Part shown: in pieces, positions 1 through 10,302 of the stretch
Numbering within the stretch: position 1 is the stretch's first letter
How the letters are laid out: each line of letters begins with the position of its first letter
Assembly (NCBI RefSeq): GCF_002811245.1
Contig: NZ_NIVQ01000003.1
Coordinates: 62,001-126,000, forward strand
Source: Vibrio salilacus
GTDB lineage: Bacteria; Pseudomonadota; Gammaproteobacteria; Enterobacterales; Vibrionaceae
DNA length: 64,000 nt
Direction of reading: 5' to 3'
Notes under the pieces: generated by a model
Told to the model about the DNA's origin: nothing
The model's input: only the letters and a program-made list of their open reading frames with translations
The model's database searches: none
Program-made: the position numbers and the translations under genes

Positions 1-490
1 GTCGACGCGCAATATAAAGGCGTCGTTCGATATCACGCTCGCGCCAGCCGGCCGGTGCAGAGATAAAAACTTGCTGAATATTCGGCAATGAGTCTGCTGC
101 GATGGGGCCAAGTACTGTGCTATTGATTGGTACTTCTCGCCAACCAGCAACCGTCAAAGTTTCCTTGGCAAGCTCTTGATTAATAATGTCTTTCGCTTGC
201 TGAGCTTTTACAGGGTCTTGGTTGAAGAAAATCATCCCGACAGCGTATTGCTTACCAAGATTAAAACCATTTTCATCCGCGATAAGGCGTAAGTAGGTAT
301 CGGGCTTTTGTAGTAGTAGGCCACAGCCATCACCGGTTTTGCCATCTGCAGCAATGCCGCCACGGTGGGTCATGCGATCGAGTGCTGAAATTGCGGTGCG
401 GACTAGCTTGTGGCTAGGCTCACCTTCCATATGTGCAATCAAGCCAAATCCACAGTTATCTTTTTCAAGACGAGGGTCATATAGAGCCAT
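1..490 (-). CDS. Glutamate synthase large subunit, second paralog (N-terminal part, cut by window edge)
   Basis: The first 163 residues of a GltB-type protein are present; the rest lies beyond base 1. The start is the ATG at 490, with a good GGGAGA ribosome binding site 6 bases upstream. After a 12-residue propeptide comes LEKDNCGFGLIAH, in which Cys13 would become the N-terminal nucleophile of the class II glutamine amidotransferase domain; THRGG and the DGKTGDGCGLL stretch follow. This is the E. coli-type GltB sequence (EKDNCGFGLIAH). It differs clearly from the complete gltB at 2388-6935, so the two are paralogs of different type rather than a recent duplication. The expected role is the ammonia-generating half of NADPH-dependent glutamate synthesis from glutamine and 2-oxoglutarate. 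A matching small subunit is not visible here. Confidence 0.93.
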   Translation of the reverse strand, partial: MALYDPRLEKDNCGFGLIAHMEGEPSHKLVRTAISALDRMTHRGGIAADGKTGDGCGLLLQKPDTYLRLIADENGFNLGKQYAVGMIFFNQDPVKAQQAKDIINQELAKETLTVAGWREVPINSTVLGPIAADSLPNIQQVFISAPAGWRERDIERRLYIARR

Positions 491-510
491 TGCAATTCTC
501 CCTTTGCTTC

Positions 511-552
511 TCTGTCATCCCGACAGAACTACCAACATTAAAAGGGTTGGTA
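511..552 (-). promoter_or_regulatory. Two tandem hairpins in the leader of the second gltB
   Basis: Two perfect inverted repeats lie back to back between the AT-rich promoter region and the ribosome binding site. TACCAAC (530-536) pairs with GTTGGTA (546-552) around a 9-base loop, and TCTGTC (511-516) pairs with GACAGA (522-527) around a 5-base loop. The second ends about 13 bases before the GGGAGA site. No T-tract follows either hairpin, so they are not plain terminators. A role in mRNA stability or translation is only inference. Confidence 0.4.
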
Positions 553-805
553 TGTATGACTAACTATTCGTTTTAATTGTTATATATCGACTATATATGC
601 GTTAAATATCTTTAAAATATTTAACAAAAATGGATTAATTCATTTTCATCGACTTCACAACGTATAGGTTATTATAAAAAAGGTCAAGTTGTTGGTGGAA
701 TATCACGCCAATATGCGATTTACCACGAAATACGCTGTAATAGTTCATACTATTCAGTAGGTTAGTTTTTTTGTTGTTACAATTTTGCAACAAAAGAGGT
801 GTTGT

Positions 806-838
806 GAAAACAAAAAAGACCAGCACAATGTGCTGGTC
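806..838 (-). terminator. Rho-independent terminator of the gltBD operon
   Basis: The 9-bp stem GACCAGCAC/GTGCTGGTC (818-826 with 830-838) has a 3-base loop. On the minus strand it is followed by a T-rich tract (complement of 807-817). It lies about 80 bases after the gltD stop. Confidence 0.88.
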
Positions 839-873
839 AAATGGAAAAGTTTGGCAGGAAAGAATGCTAATTT

Positions 874-915
874 ATTACGGCCTAGTAGCGACTAAAATCG
901 ATACTAGGCCGTAAT
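874..915. repeat. Perfect 14-bp inverted repeat directly downstream of gltD
   Basis: ATTACGGCCTAGTA (874-887) and its exact complement (902-915) flank a 14-base spacer, in which CGA and TCG could extend the pairing. The right arm ends 3 bases before the gltD stop codon. There is no T-tract on either side, and a conventional terminator lies 36 bases further on. It could be an mRNA 3'-end stabilising hairpin or a protein-binding palindrome. Confidence 0.7.
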
Positions 916-918
916 CAC

Positions 919-2388
919 TTACGCAGAGAGCATCAGTGAGTTTGCTTTTGCTTCTAGGTTTGAACCACCCATTAAGTACTTATCAATGGCAATGGCGCAT
1001 TCACGCCCTTCATTGATGCAATGAACCACCAAAGATTGACCAGTGCGCATGTCACCTGCAGCAAATACCCCTTGTTGATTAGTGGCAAAGCCTTGTGTCT
1101 CGACATTGCCACGCTCATCCAGTTTAATGTCTAGCTGAGCCAGAACACCCGTTGGCTCTGGGTGTAAAAAGCCCATCGCTAGGAATGCCATATCACATGC
1201 AATTACGCGTTCAGAATTCGCCACTTCTTCAAATCCTGGGCGTTGACCTGGCTTTGCGTCTTGCCAAACAATGTCAGCAATGCGCAGACCAGTGACTTCA
1301 CCTTTATCGTTGCCGATAAATTCTTTGGTCAGGATGTTCCAATGACGATCACATCCTTCTTCGTGTGACGTGGTGGTTTTCATGATCATGGGATACTGAG
1401 GCCAAGGCATATTTGCCGGGCGTTTTTCTGGTGGCACTGGCATGATCTCTACTTGAGTAACACTGGCCGCTTGGTGACGGTTGGACGTTCCGACACAGTC
1501 AGAGCCAGTATCACCACCACCGATAACCACAACATGTCTACCTTTCGCGTGAATTTCTTCAGTTTTAAGGTCCATGCCGTTGGCGCGGCGGTTGTTTTGG
1601 CTAAGGAACTCCATGGCAAAGTGAACGCCTTTGAGATCGCGCCCCGGAACGGGAAGATCACGAGCAACCGTCGATCCACCCGTCAGTAGAACGACATCGA
1701 ATTCTTGACGTAATTGCTGGGCGTTGATGTCAACACCGACGTGTTGGTTAACTTTAAATTGAACCCCAGCTTCCGCCATTAGGTTAATTTTACGGTCAAT
1801 CACATCCATACCCAATTTGAAATCTGGGATGCCGAAACGAAGCAAACCACCAACTTTCTCGTCGCGTTCAAACACAGTGACACAGTGACCGGCGCTATTG
1901 AGTTGTTCTGCCGCGGCCAGACCGGCAGGACCACTGCCGATAATCGCCACGGTTTTACCACTGCGAGAACGAGGCGATTTCGGTTTTGCGTACCCTTCAC
2001 GATACGCAGTTTCGACAATGGTTTTCTCGATGTTACAGATAGTGATCGGATCTTGGTTGATACCTAATACACAAGCACTTTCACACGGCGCAGGACACAC
2101 ACGACCTGTAAACTCCGGGAAGTTGTTGGTTGAACTGAGAATGTTCCACGCTTCTTCCCAGCTGTCACGATACACGGCGTCGTTAAACTCAGGGATGATG
2201 TTACCAATCGGGCAGCCGTTATGACAAAACGGCACACCGCAATCCATACAACGCGACGCTTGGGTATTAATTTTTTCACCAAACTCGTCGTTGAGGACAA
2301 ACTCTTTATTGTTTTCTATTCGAACACTTGGGTCGATTTTGCTTGGTAGCTCACGACCATGTTCTAAAAATCCAGTAGGCTTACCCAT
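919..2388 (-). CDS. gltD: Glutamate synthase [NADPH] small subunit
   Basis: The 489-residue flavoprotein subunit oxidises NADPH and passes electrons through iron-sulfur clusters to the large subunit. The N-terminal ferredoxin-like region has Cys47, 50, 55 and 59 (CMDCGVPFCHNGC) and a second set at 98, 102 and 106 (VCPAPCESAC). An FAD-binding GSGPAGLAAAEQL follows at about 151-163, and a second Rossmann motif, GGGDTGSDC, at about 290 binds NADPH. The ATG shares one base with the gltB stop (TAATG at 2390-2386), which argues for translational coupling and 1:1 production. The gene is the last of a gltB-gltD operon on the minus strand and is followed by an inverted repeat and a terminator. Length is typical of the family. 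Confidence 0.97.
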   Translation of the reverse strand: MGKPTGFLEHGRELPSKIDPSVRIENNKEFVLNDEFGEKINTQASRCMDCGVPFCHNGCPIGNIIPEFNDAVYRDSWEEAWNILSSTNNFPEFTGRVCPAPCESACVLGINQDPITICNIEKTIVETAYREGYAKPKSPRSRSGKTVAIIGSGPAGLAAAEQLNSAGHCVTVFERDEKVGGLLRFGIPDFKLGMDVIDRKINLMAEAGVQFKVNQHVGVDINAQQLRQEFDVVLLTGGSTVARDLPVPGRDLKGVHFAMEFLSQNNRRANGMDLKTEEIHAKGRHVVVIGGGDTGSDCVGTSNRHQAASVTQVEIMPVPPEKRPANMPWPQYPMIMKTTTSHEEGCDRHWNILTKEFIGNDKGEVTGLRIADIVWQDAKPGQRPGFEEVANSERVIACDMAFLAMGFLHPEPTGVLAQLDIKLDERGNVETQGFATNQQGVFAAGDMRTGQSLVVHCINEGRECAIAIDKYLMGGSNLEAKANSLMLSA

Positions 2389-5300
2389 TACACGGCCTCC
2401 ACTTGTTCCGTTAGTGTTTGCTCAGCTTGCGCTTTACGCTTTTGAAGTACCGCTTTGTAATCACGTGGCATGACTTTCACCAGTGACGCAATGCTTGCTT
2501 CAAAATTGTCGAGGAAAGACTGGGCAACTTCACTTCCTGTGAATTCAACATGCTTAGTGAGCATCTGTTGCAATAGCTCACGGTCTTCTGCTTCGATAGG
2601 ATCTAAGTCGACGAGCTCAGGATTTAGCTTAGTTTCGAAGTCGCCGGCTTTATCCCAAACATAAGCGACACCGCCACTCATACCCGCCGCAAAGTTCCGA
2701 CCTGTCGAGCCCAAGATCACGGCAACGCCACCAGTCATGTATTCACAACCGTGATCACCGATACCTTCTACTACGACTTTCGCGCCAGAGTTACGTACGC
2801 AGAAGCGTTCACCAGCCATACCACGAATGTAAGACTCACCCGATGTTGCACCGTAGAAACAGACGTTACCGACAACAATGTTATCTTCTGCCACTATGGT
2901 TGATTTCAAGTCTGGGTAAAGCACTAAGGTACCGCCAGACAGCCCTTTACCCCAGTAGTCGTTGGCATCACCTTCGACTTCAAACTTGACACCTTTCGCC
3001 AAGAAAGCACCGAAGGATTGGCCTGCTGAACCATTGAATTTCACCTGCATTAGTAGAGGTAAGCCTTGGTCTCGGTAGATTTTAGAAATCTCATTCGACA
3101 GCATTGTACCGGTAGAGCGGTCGGTGTTGACGATAGGGAACTGCGCATTCACCGCTTTGCCTTGCTCTAACGCTGGGATAGCGGCTTGGATTAGCTTGCG
3201 ATCCAGAACATCTTCAAGATGATGGTTTTGCTTAGTTTGATTGTAAACCCCATCTTGCTCACGCGCTTGCTCAATGTGCAGTACGGGTGAGAGATCTAGG
3301 TTTTGGTATTTCCAATGGCTAACGTCGTCACGCACTTTGAGTTTTTGCGATTGACCGACCATTTCGTCGATAGTACGGAAACCAAGTTCAGCCATGATTT
3401 CACGTAAGCCTTCTGCCATGTATTGGAAGAAAGTCACGACATCTTCTACGCGACCATCAAAACGTTCACGTAGGGTTTTATTTTGCGTTGCGATGCCCAC
3501 AGGACAGGTATTCTTATGACACTTACGCATCATGATACAACCTTCGACAACGAGAGCAGCCGTTGCCACGCCCCATTCTTCAGCACCAAGTAGCGTTGCT
3601 ACCGCGAGGTCACGAGGCGTTTTCATCTGGCCATCAGACTGAACCACAATACGGTTACGTAGACCGTTTTTCAGCAGTGTTTGATGTGTTTCTGCCAGAC
3701 CAAGTTCCCAAGGAAGACCAGTATGACGAATAGATGACATAGGAGAAGCCCCAGTACCACCATCAAACCCGGCGATAAGCACCACATCGGCTTTAGCTTT
3801 GGCAACACCTGAAGCAATCGTCCCTACGCCCGCTTCTGAAACGAGCTTAACGTTAACGCGGCCATCGCGATTGGCATTTTTCAAGTCGTAGATAAGCTGA
3901 GCTAAATCTTCGATTGAGTAGATATCGTGATGCGGCGGTGGCGAAATGAGGCCGACGCCTGGGGTTGAGTGACGCGTTGCGCCAATCCAGTCATCGACTT
4001 TATCACCCGGTAGTTGACCCCCTTCACCTGGTTTCGCTCCTTGAGCCATTTTGATCTGTAGCTCATCAGCGTTGGTTAGGTAGTAAGAGGTGACACCGAA
4101 GCGACCTGATGCAACCTGCTTGATCGCCGAACGCTCCCAATCGCCGTTTTCTTTGCGCTCAAAACGATTTGGATCTTCACCGCCTTCGCCTGAGTTCGAT
4201 TTCGCGCCAATGCGGTTCATCGCAACCGCTAAGGTTGAGTGAGCTTCGTGAGAGATCGAGCCGAACGACATCGCACCAGTTGCAAAGCGTTTCAGGATGC
4301 TATCGATAGACTCAACCTCTTCAATCGGAATTGAACCAGCTGGGTCTTTAACGAAGTCGAGTTGGCTACGCAGCGTTGCGGCGTCATTGCCTTGATCATC
4401 GACTGCTTTAGCGTATTGCTTAAATTGCGAGAAATCTTTATTACGCGTTGACTGTTGTAGTAGCGAGATCGTCTCAGGATTAAACAAGTGCTTTTCACCA
4501 CGTTGTTTCCACTGATAAACGCCGCCGACATCCAGTACTTGCACCGGAATTTCGCGTGTTGGGAAACCAATGCGGTGACGTACCATCACTTCTTTAGCGA
4601 TGTCATCAATGGTCAAGCCCTGAATACGCGAAACGGTTCCAGTGAAGTATCGATCGACCACAGGTTTGCTGATCCCGAGTGCTTCAAAGATCTGTGCACC
4701 ATGGTAAGACTGCAAGGTCGAGATGCCCATTTTGGAGAAGATCTTCAACAGGCCACCGTTGATCGCTTGACGGTAGTTCTCAAACAGATCGCGAGTTCTG
4801 GTTTGTGGATCGAGCTTTTTGGTGCGCTGCAATTCAACCATGGTTTCGATAACGAGGTACGGGTTGATGGCATTGGCACCATAGCCGATGAGCGTGGCAA
4901 AATGGTGTGTTTCACGAGCATCACCCGTTTCAACCACAATGTCACACTTAGCGCGTAAACCTTTACGAATCAGATGATGATGCACGGCACCAACCGCCAG
5001 CATGGCAGGGATGGCAGCATGGTTAGAGTTCAGCGCACGGTCGGTCAGTAAGATAATCGAATAACCGTCAATGACCGCATCTTCAGCGTACTGACAGATA
5101 CGTTTAAGGGCGCGCTCTAGTTTGCCTTGGTCTTCACTGGCCTGAAACACGATATCGAGTGTTTTTGCTTGCAGGTGCTCGTTATCAATCGCACGCAGTT
5201 TTTCCAGCTCAGAGTTAGACAGAACCGGCGATTCAAGCTCAACTTTTTGACAGTGTTGTGGTGATTCAGTCAACAGGTTCTGATCTTTACCAAGGTAAGT

Positions 5301-6935
5301 GTTGAGTGACATGACCATACGCTCACGAATCGGATCGATTGGTGGGTTGGTTACCTGAGCAAACAACTGCTTAAAGTAGTTAGATAGGTGTTGTGACTGG
5401 TGCGATAGGATCGCTAATGGCCAGTCTGCGCCCATGGCCGAGAGGGGCTCTTTGCTCTCTTTTGCCATTGGCACGATGATTTCATTGACCTCTTCCGAGC
5501 TCACACCAAATGCTTGTTGCTTGTGAAGGAGTTTTTCTGGAGAAGGCTGGTTAAACTCATTGCTCGCATCGGGTAGCTTCTTCAAGCTAAGTAGATTCTC
5601 TTCAACCCATTTCTGGTAGGGCTGAGCGCTGGCTATGCCATCTTTGACTTCTTCATCAGAGATGATACGACCTTGCTCTAGGTCTGCAACAAAGATACGT
5701 CCCGGTTGCAAACGACCACGGAATTCTACGTTTTCTGGTGCAATATCGACAACGCCTGACTCTGACGCCATCACAAGGAAGTCATCTTTAGTCACGGTAT
5801 AGCGTGATGGACGTAAGCCATTTCGGTCAAGCGTCGCGCCGACTTGAACACCGTCGGTGAAACAGACAGAGGCCGGACCATCCCATGGTTCCATTACGTT
5901 GGCGTGATATTGATAAAACGCGCGGCGAGTGGGATCCATGTTTTTGTTTTCTTGCCATGCTTCAGGAATCATCATCATCAGTGCATGAGGCAAGCTACGG
6001 CCAGAAAGAACCAGTAGTTCTAACGCCATATCGAAATTCGATGAGTCTGAAGCGCCTTCTTGACATATCGGCAGTAGCATATCGATTTCGGCTTGAGTAA
6101 ACAGATCCGATTCGATGATTGCTTCGCGGGCTTTCATCCAGTTTAAGTTGCCGCGTACGGTATTGATTTCACCGTTGTGGGCAATATAACGGAAAGGTTG
6201 TGCCAAGCGCCATTTCGGGAAGGTATTGGTTGAGAAACGTGAGTGGACCAAAGCGAGGGCCGTCACCATGGTCGGATTTTGTAAGTCGAGGAAGTATTGA
6301 GGAACTTGCTCAGTGGTTAACTGACCTTTGTAAACCAACGTCTTGTATGACATTGAGTTGATGTAGAAGTCGTCACCAATGTTAGATACGCTCTCTAAAC
6401 ACACGCGAACGGTATAGTTACGCAGGACATACAGTTTACGCTCAAGCTCTTGCGGAGTGATACCTGGGCCACCAGAGATAAACACATGTTCAAACAGTGG
6501 CTCAGTACTGAGCGGGTCGGTACCAATCATTGAGTTATCGGTTGGTAATACACGATAACCAATGACATCCAACTCAAGGCGTGCAGCATTACGCTCTAAA
6601 ATGTCGCGACATTGAGCACGCTGATGCTCATCTTTGGGGAAAAGCACCACACCAACGCCATATTTCTCAAAAGAGGGCAGCTTAATACCAAGCTTGACCG
6701 CTTCTTCGAGGAGAAATTCGTGAGGTTTTTGTAGCAAAATGCCGGCACCGTCGCCTGAGCAAGGATCACAACCTTGGCCACCACGGTGTTCCATGCGGGC
6801 AAGCATATCAAGAGCTTGCGTAACTACGTCGTGCGATTTACGGTTTTTTAGGTGAGCAACAAAACCGATACCACAAGCGTCATGCTCCAATTCTGGAGTA
6901 TATAGACCTTGTGAACTTTGCTCTCTATCTAGCAT
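2388..6935 (-). CDS. gltB: Glutamate synthase [NADPH] large subunit
   Basis: The protein has about 1515 residues and makes two glutamates from glutamine and 2-oxoglutarate. I start it at the ATG at 6935, which has an AAGGA site 7 bases upstream; a TTG at 6956 is in frame but that site lies inside its reading frame. Cys21 in [10 protein letters not shown] would become the N-terminal catalytic cysteine after propeptide removal. Further domains are the class II amidotransferase (residues ~21-430), the central domain, the FMN-binding synthase domain ([22 protein letters not shown], and the cluster cysteines in [17 protein letters not shown]) and the C-terminal beta-helix ([16 protein letters not shown]). 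HDACGIGF and the [15 protein letters not shown] stretch mark a type different from E. coli GltB, whose counterpart begins at 490. It forms an operon with gltD. Confidence 0.96.
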   Translation of the reverse strand: MLDREQSSQGLYTPELEHDACGIGFVAHLKNRKSHDVVTQALDMLARMEHRGGQGCDPCSGDGAGILLQKPHEFLLEEAVKLGIKLPSFEKYGVGVVLFPKDEHQRAQCRDILERNAARLELDVIGYRVLPTDNSMIGTDPLSTEPLFEHVFISGGPGITPQELERKLYVLRNYTVRVCLESVSNIGDDFYINSMSYKTLVYKGQLTTEQVPQYFLDLQNPTMVTALALVHSRFSTNTFPKWRLAQPFRYIAHNGEINTVRGNLNWMKAREAIIESDLFTQAEIDMLLPICQEGASDSSNFDMALELLVLSGRSLPHALMMMIPEAWQENKNMDPTRRAFYQYHANVMEPWDGPASVCFTDGVQVGATLDRNGLRPSRYTVTKDDFLVMASESGVVDIAPENVEFRGRLQPGRIFVADLEQGRIISDEEVKDGIASAQPYQKWVEENLLSLKKLPDASNEFNQPSPEKLLHKQQAFGVSSEEVNEIIVPMAKESKEPLSAMGADWPLAILSHQSQHLSNYFKQLFAQVTNPPIDPIRERMVMSLNTYLGKDQNLLTESPQHCQKVELESPVLSNSELEKLRAIDNEHLQAKTLDIVFQASEDQGKLERALKRICQYAEDAVIDGYSIILLTDRALNSNHAAIPAMLAVGAVHHHLIRKGLRAKCDIVVETGDARETHHFATLIGYGANAINPYLVIETMVELQRTKKLDPQTRTRDLFENYRQAINGGLLKIFSKMGISTLQSYHGAQIFEALGISKPVVDRYFTGTVSRIQGLTIDDIAKEVMVRHRIGFPTREIPVQVLDVGGVYQWKQRGEKHLFNPETISLLQQSTRNKDFSQFKQYAKAVDDQGNDAATLRSQLDFVKDPAGSIPIEEVESIDSILKRFATGAMSFGSISHEAHSTLAVAMNRIGAKSNSGEGGEDPNRFERKENGDWERSAIKQVASGRFGVTSYYLTNADELQIKMAQGAKPGEGGQLPGDKVDDWIGATRHSTPGVGLISPPPHHDIYSIEDLAQLIYDLKNANRDGRVNVKLVSEAGVGTIASGVAKAKADVVLIAGFDGGTGASPMSSIRHTGLPWELGLAETHQTLLKNGLRNRIVVQSDGQMKTPRDLAVATLLGAEEWGVATAALVVEGCIMMRKCHKNTCPVGIATQNKTLRERFDGRVEDVVTFFQYMAEGLREIMAELGFRTIDEMVGQSQKLKVRDDVSHWKYQNLDLSPVLHIEQAREQDGVYNQTKQNHHLEDVLDRKLIQAAIPALEQGKAVNAQFPIVNTDRSTGTMLSNEISKIYRDQGLPLLMQVKFNGSAGQSFGAFLAKGVKFEVEGDANDYWGKGLSGGTLVLYPDLKSTIVAEDNIVVGNVCFYGATSGESYIRGMAGERFCVRNSGAKVVVEGIGDHGCEYMTGGVAVILGSTGRNFAAGMSGGVAYVWDKAGDFETKLNPELVDLDPIEAEDRELLQQMLTKHVEFTGSEVAQSFLDNFEASIASLVKVMPRDYKAVLQKRKAQAEQTLTEQVEAV

Positions 6936-7465
6936 GGATACATCCTTCCAGTTCAAATAGGCGCAATGATGCTAGTCGAAACTAGTTCTACGTCCTGTCC
7001 ATTATTTTTATGATTCGAAGTCGACCTGGGTTGGTGACTTTGATTCCTTTCCGTATCTCGCTGAAAAATATTGCGAGAAAAACAATCCTTGGTGAAAACC
7101 CTTTTTTTATGGTCACAATCTAGTGATTTATATAGGTAGGAGTAGGGTTTCACCGACGTTTCGCCGAATAAATGTGTAATAAAAACCACAAAAGCCAGCA
7201 AAATCTGTAAATATCCTACAATTTACTTAGCCTGCAATGCAATCAAAACTCGCTGCTGTTGCCTATATTTTTCGCGTTTTAAACGTTAATATGTTTAACT
7301 TTTGCTTAACAATTGGCTTTTGACCGATGTTTTTTGCATGTTTATTGACTTTGCTTAACATCTAACTTGTTTGAAATCGTTACATTCCTCACTTGGTTTT
7401 TTTCAAAAATGTAATTTAATTACATTAATCTTAATGATATTTATTTCGTTTTGAGCGAGTGTCGC
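6936..7465. promoter_or_regulatory. Divergent control region between gltB and yhcC
   Basis: This 530-base AT-rich region drives gltBD leftward and yhcC rightward; the same divergent arrangement occurs in E. coli. I see no gene in it; an 82-codon minus-strand frame at its left end looks fortuitous. Repeated TTTAACTTTTGCTTAAC-like tracts around 7290-7365 could bind a regulator. In E. coli gltBD is controlled by Lrp, IHF and CRP, but no site here is clear enough to name. Confidence 0.5.
7173..7201 (-). promoter_or_regulatory. Candidate sigma70 promoter for gltBD
   Basis: On the minus strand TTGCTG (7201-7196) and TACACA (7178-7173) are 17 bases apart. This would give a gltB leader of about 230 bases. 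Both hexamers are imperfect. Confidence 0.3.
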
Positions 7466-8425
7466 ATGCAACTTCATCAACTGGTCAATACCATTGGACA
7501 AGATTTACAGCGCCGTTATGGAGAGAAGGTGCATAAGCTCACCTTACATGGCGGCTTCAGTTGCCCAAATCGAGACGGAACCATAGGTAAAGGCGGCTGT
7601 ACTTTTTGTAACGTTGCTTCTTTTGCTGATGAGCAAGCGCAAATCCACAGCATCGAACAGCAACTCTCCGATCGCGCCGGTGAAATTACCCGAGCGAAAA
7701 AATACCTCGCTTACTTTCAAGCCTATACCAGTACTTACGCAGAAGTTCAGGTATTGAAGCGTATGTATGAGCAAGCGCTAGAGTGTGCGGATATTATTGG
7801 CTTGTGTGTCGGTACTCGTCCTGATTGTGTGCCAGATGCCGTATTAGAACTGCTGTCGGGGTATGTCGAACAAGGGTATGAGATTTGGCTTGAGCTTGGC
7901 TTACAAACAGCCAATAACACGACACTTAAACGTATTAATCGTGGCCACGACTTTGAGTGTTACGCAGAGGTCACTCAACGTGCACGGGCTTTGGGTATTA
8001 AAGTGTGTACCCATCTTATTGTGGGATTGCCGAAAGAGACCCGAGATGACAATGTGGCGACGCTGGAACAGGTTTTGGCGGTTGGTACCGATGGCATCAA
8101 ATTACACGGTTTGCATATTGTCGAAGGCAGCACAATGGCGAAGGCGTGGGAAGCGGGTCGGCTTGAGGCCCTTGAGCTGGATCAATACGTTGCAATCGCC
8201 AGTGAATTGATTCGCATGACACCTGCCGACGTGGTTTATCATCGCGTCTCTTCTGCCGCACGTAGGCCAACGCTGCTGGCGCCATTGTGGTGTGAGAATC
8301 GTTGGCTGGCGATGACAGAAATTGGCCGAACACTTGATCAAGATGGCCCTCAGGGATCGCTTCTAAATCACCCATATATATATACAAAGCCAATAATAAA
8401 GGCTGATGATTCGACAATAACCTGA
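7466..8425 (+). CDS. yhcC: Radical SAM protein, YhcC family
   Basis: The 319-residue protein matches E. coli YhcC (309 residues) from the first residue (MQLHQLVN...). That is why I use the ATG at 7466 and not the in-frame TTG at 7451. Near residue 37 the motif CPNRDGTIGKGGCTFC supplies the cysteines that ligate the [4Fe-4S] cluster for S-adenosylmethionine cleavage. Later family motifs are GTRPDCVPD, WLELGLQTA, RINRGHDF and KLHGLHIVEGS. The substrate is unknown to me. The gene is divergent from gltB and leads into the GGDEF and arcB genes with no terminator between, so co-transcription is likely. In E. coli yhcC also lies between gltB and arcB. Confidence 0.93.
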   Translation: MQLHQLVNTIGQDLQRRYGEKVHKLTLHGGFSCPNRDGTIGKGGCTFCNVASFADEQAQIHSIEQQLSDRAGEITRAKKYLAYFQAYTSTYAEVQVLKRMYEQALECADIIGLCVGTRPDCVPDAVLELLSGYVEQGYEIWLELGLQTANNTTLKRINRGHDFECYAEVTQRARALGIKVCTHLIVGLPKETRDDNVATLEQVLAVGTDGIKLHGLHIVEGSTMAKAWEAGRLEALELDQYVAIASELIRMTPADVVYHRVSSAARRPTLLAPLWCENRWLAMTEIGRTLDQDGPQGSLLNHPYIYTKPIIKADDSTIT

Positions 8426-8472
8426 TATCTTTTGTACCATTATGCATGGGCATTATGAATTAGAGTGATCGA

Positions 8473-10221
8473 ATGGAGCCATTTCTAGTTTGGTTGTGGG
8501 AGACATCGCAAGAATATTGGATTGATATTGTCATCATTACACTGTTTTGTTGTGTGATGCTGGCGCTCTTTGTTCGCATTCAAGCACACATCACTGATCT
8601 GATGCTCTCGTCGCCACACGCGGTACTCGTGATCGACGGCCAAAGTGGCCAACTGCTGTTGGCGAATTGCGTTGCGAGCGAACTGTTGGCCGTACGTGTA
8701 GTCGGTAAACAGTTTATTTTACCGGATTTAGTCACCGCTCCATTTCTCTTGTCACTTATTTCTCCTCTTCAGCAGCACCCCCGCTCTTCGCATCTACTTA
8801 CCTGGCCGATTTCAGATAACAATAACGTCAAATTGGATGTTACTGGGCGCAAAACTTGGTTTCGACATCGTGTGGTTTGGACGCTGCATTTTTCGGCGCA
8901 TCAAAGTACGACCGAAGAACTTCAAGCTCAAGTCGCGTCGCTGTCGGTGATCAAAAGTGCCTTTGATAATTTGTCTGAGCTGATCTTTATTAAAAATCAA
9001 ACGGGTCAGCTAGTTTCAACCAATCGTGCTTTTAAAAACTTCTGGCAAGGGCGTGAAGAAGAGGGAAGCGCGGATATCCACGGCATTATTAAAGGCCGCG
9101 CTAGCGATCGCCGCTGGACTATCACTCCAGATGGCCGAAGTTGTCTGTTGGAAAGCTACCAAAGTGTTCTGATTGCTTCGGATGGAGAGTCGATTGGGAC
9201 GCTCGGTATTAGTCATGATGTAACGGATTGGCACAACATGCAAAAGAACCTGCGTGATGAGATGGAAAAGCGCCGTGATACCGAAGTGGCTCTGGCTCAA
9301 CGCGACACTATTTTACAAAATATACTTGAATCTAGCCCAGATTCGATTGGCATCTTTAACGAAAACATGGTTTATCAAGCGTGTAATCAACCTTTCGTAG
9401 AAGCGTTAGGGATTACAAATATCGAAGATCTGATTGGCAAAAGATTGCAAGATGTTATTGATGACGAAAGCTATCAACGCTTATCCGAAACTGATAATAA
9501 AGTATTGTATGAAGGCAAATCGCTGCGTTATATCGATCAAACGATCGGAAAAGACGGGCAATTTATTTGGTATGACGTGGTTAAATCGCCGTTTCGCGAT
9601 CCTGCCTCGGGGACTAATGGCGTGTTAATCATGGCACGAGATGTTTCCGAGCGTTATCTAGCAGAGCAGAAATTAGAACAAGCGAATCAAGAGCTTGAAC
9701 GATTGAGTTTTATGGATGGTTTAACACAAATAGCTAACCGACGTCGTTTCAATCAACAGCTAGAAACCTTGTGGCACTTACATATTCGTGAAAAACAACC
9801 ACTGACGGTGATGCTGTGTGATATCGACTATTTTAAGCCTTATAATGACTTTTATGGTCATCAGCGTGGTGATGAAGCGTTAATGAAAGTGGCCAAGATC
9901 TTCCAGCAGGTGCTGACCCGTTCAAGCGATTGTGTCGCTCGTTATGGCGGCGAAGAGTTTGCTTTTATTTTACCCAATACCACCACCGATGGGGCGCTTA
10001 AGGTTGCTCAGCGCATCCATCAAGGAGTTGCTGGCTTGTCACTTGAACATCAGGCATCCGATGTGTTTACCCATATCACCATTAGTATTGGTTTGATGTC
10101 ACTTACGCCACAACCTCTTGATAGCCATGAAATTATCGTAGCGTTGGCCGACAGTGCGCTCTATCAAGCCAAAGCCAATGGCCGCAATCAAACCTGTGTG
10201 CATCACACATCAGAGAATTAA
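8473..10221 (+). CDS. Membrane-anchored PAS/GGDEF diguanylate cyclase
   Basis: The 582-residue protein is predicted to make cyclic di-GMP. One transmembrane helix lies at about residues 17-37. PAS-like domains follow at about 45-150 (weak), 160-255 (ending GISHDVTDWH) and 280-400 (ending MARDVSERYL). A short coiled coil leads to the GGDEF domain (FMDGLTQIANRRRFN, DIDYFKPYND). The catalytic loop GGEEF is intact at 492-496, and the inhibitory-site motif RSSD (483-486) stands at the usual spacing, so the enzyme should be active and subject to product inhibition. No EAL domain is present. It sits between yhcC and arcB with no terminator on either side, so its level may follow that of ArcB. The signal read by the PAS domains is unknown. 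Confidence 0.92.
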   Translation: MEPFLVWLWETSQEYWIDIVIITLFCCVMLALFVRIQAHITDLMLSSPHAVLVIDGQSGQLLLANCVASELLAVRVVGKQFILPDLVTAPFLLSLISPLQQHPRSSHLLTWPISDNNNVKLDVTGRKTWFRHRVVWTLHFSAHQSTTEELQAQVASLSVIKSAFDNLSELIFIKNQTGQLVSTNRAFKNFWQGREEEGSADIHGIIKGRASDRRWTITPDGRSCLLESYQSVLIASDGESIGTLGISHDVTDWHNMQKNLRDEMEKRRDTEVALAQRDTILQNILESSPDSIGIFNENMVYQACNQPFVEALGITNIEDLIGKRLQDVIDDESYQRLSETDNKVLYEGKSLRYIDQTIGKDGQFIWYDVVKSPFRDPASGTNGVLIMARDVSERYLAEQKLEQANQELERLSFMDGLTQIANRRRFNQQLETLWHLHIREKQPLTVMLCDIDYFKPYNDFYGHQRGDEALMKVAKIFQQVLTRSSDCVARYGGEEFAFILPNTTTDGALKVAQRIHQGVAGLSLEHQASDVFTHITISIGLMSLTPQPLDSHEIIVALADSALYQAKANGRNQTCVHHTSEN

Positions 10222-10265
10222 CCCATTATCGATAAAGGTTTTTTTAGCTGTCGCTGAGGAAAACA

Positions 10266-10279
10266 GGTAAAATTTTACC
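10266..10279. promoter_or_regulatory. 14-bp palindrome upstream of arcB
   Basis: GGTAAAATTTTACC is a perfect palindrome 24 bases before the arcB start. It could be an operator or an RNA hairpin; a site of this size and composition could also arise by chance. Confidence 0.35.
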
Positions 10280-10302
10280 ACTGTTACCGTGCGGAGCTGT
10301 GA

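Larger units (their letters stand above)
491..918. other. Intergenic region between gltD and the second gltB
   Basis: These 428 bases hold no convincing gene. On the minus strand, in order, they contain a perfect inverted repeat just after gltD (874-915), a rho-independent terminator (806-838), an AT-rich stretch (about 560-700) that must hold the promoter of the next gene, and two small hairpins in its leader (511-552). A 63-codon minus-strand reading frame at 635-826 begins inside the T-tract of the terminator and looks fortuitous. Confidence 0.7.

Noticed and set aside
635..826. 63-codon minus-strand frame between gltD and the second gltB
   Set aside because: It begins in the T-tract of the gltBD terminator, has no ribosome binding site and resembles no protein family I know.
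6953..7201. 82-codon minus-strand frame upstream of gltB
   Set aside because: It lies in the gltB leader and promoter region, with unusual composition and no ribosome binding site.
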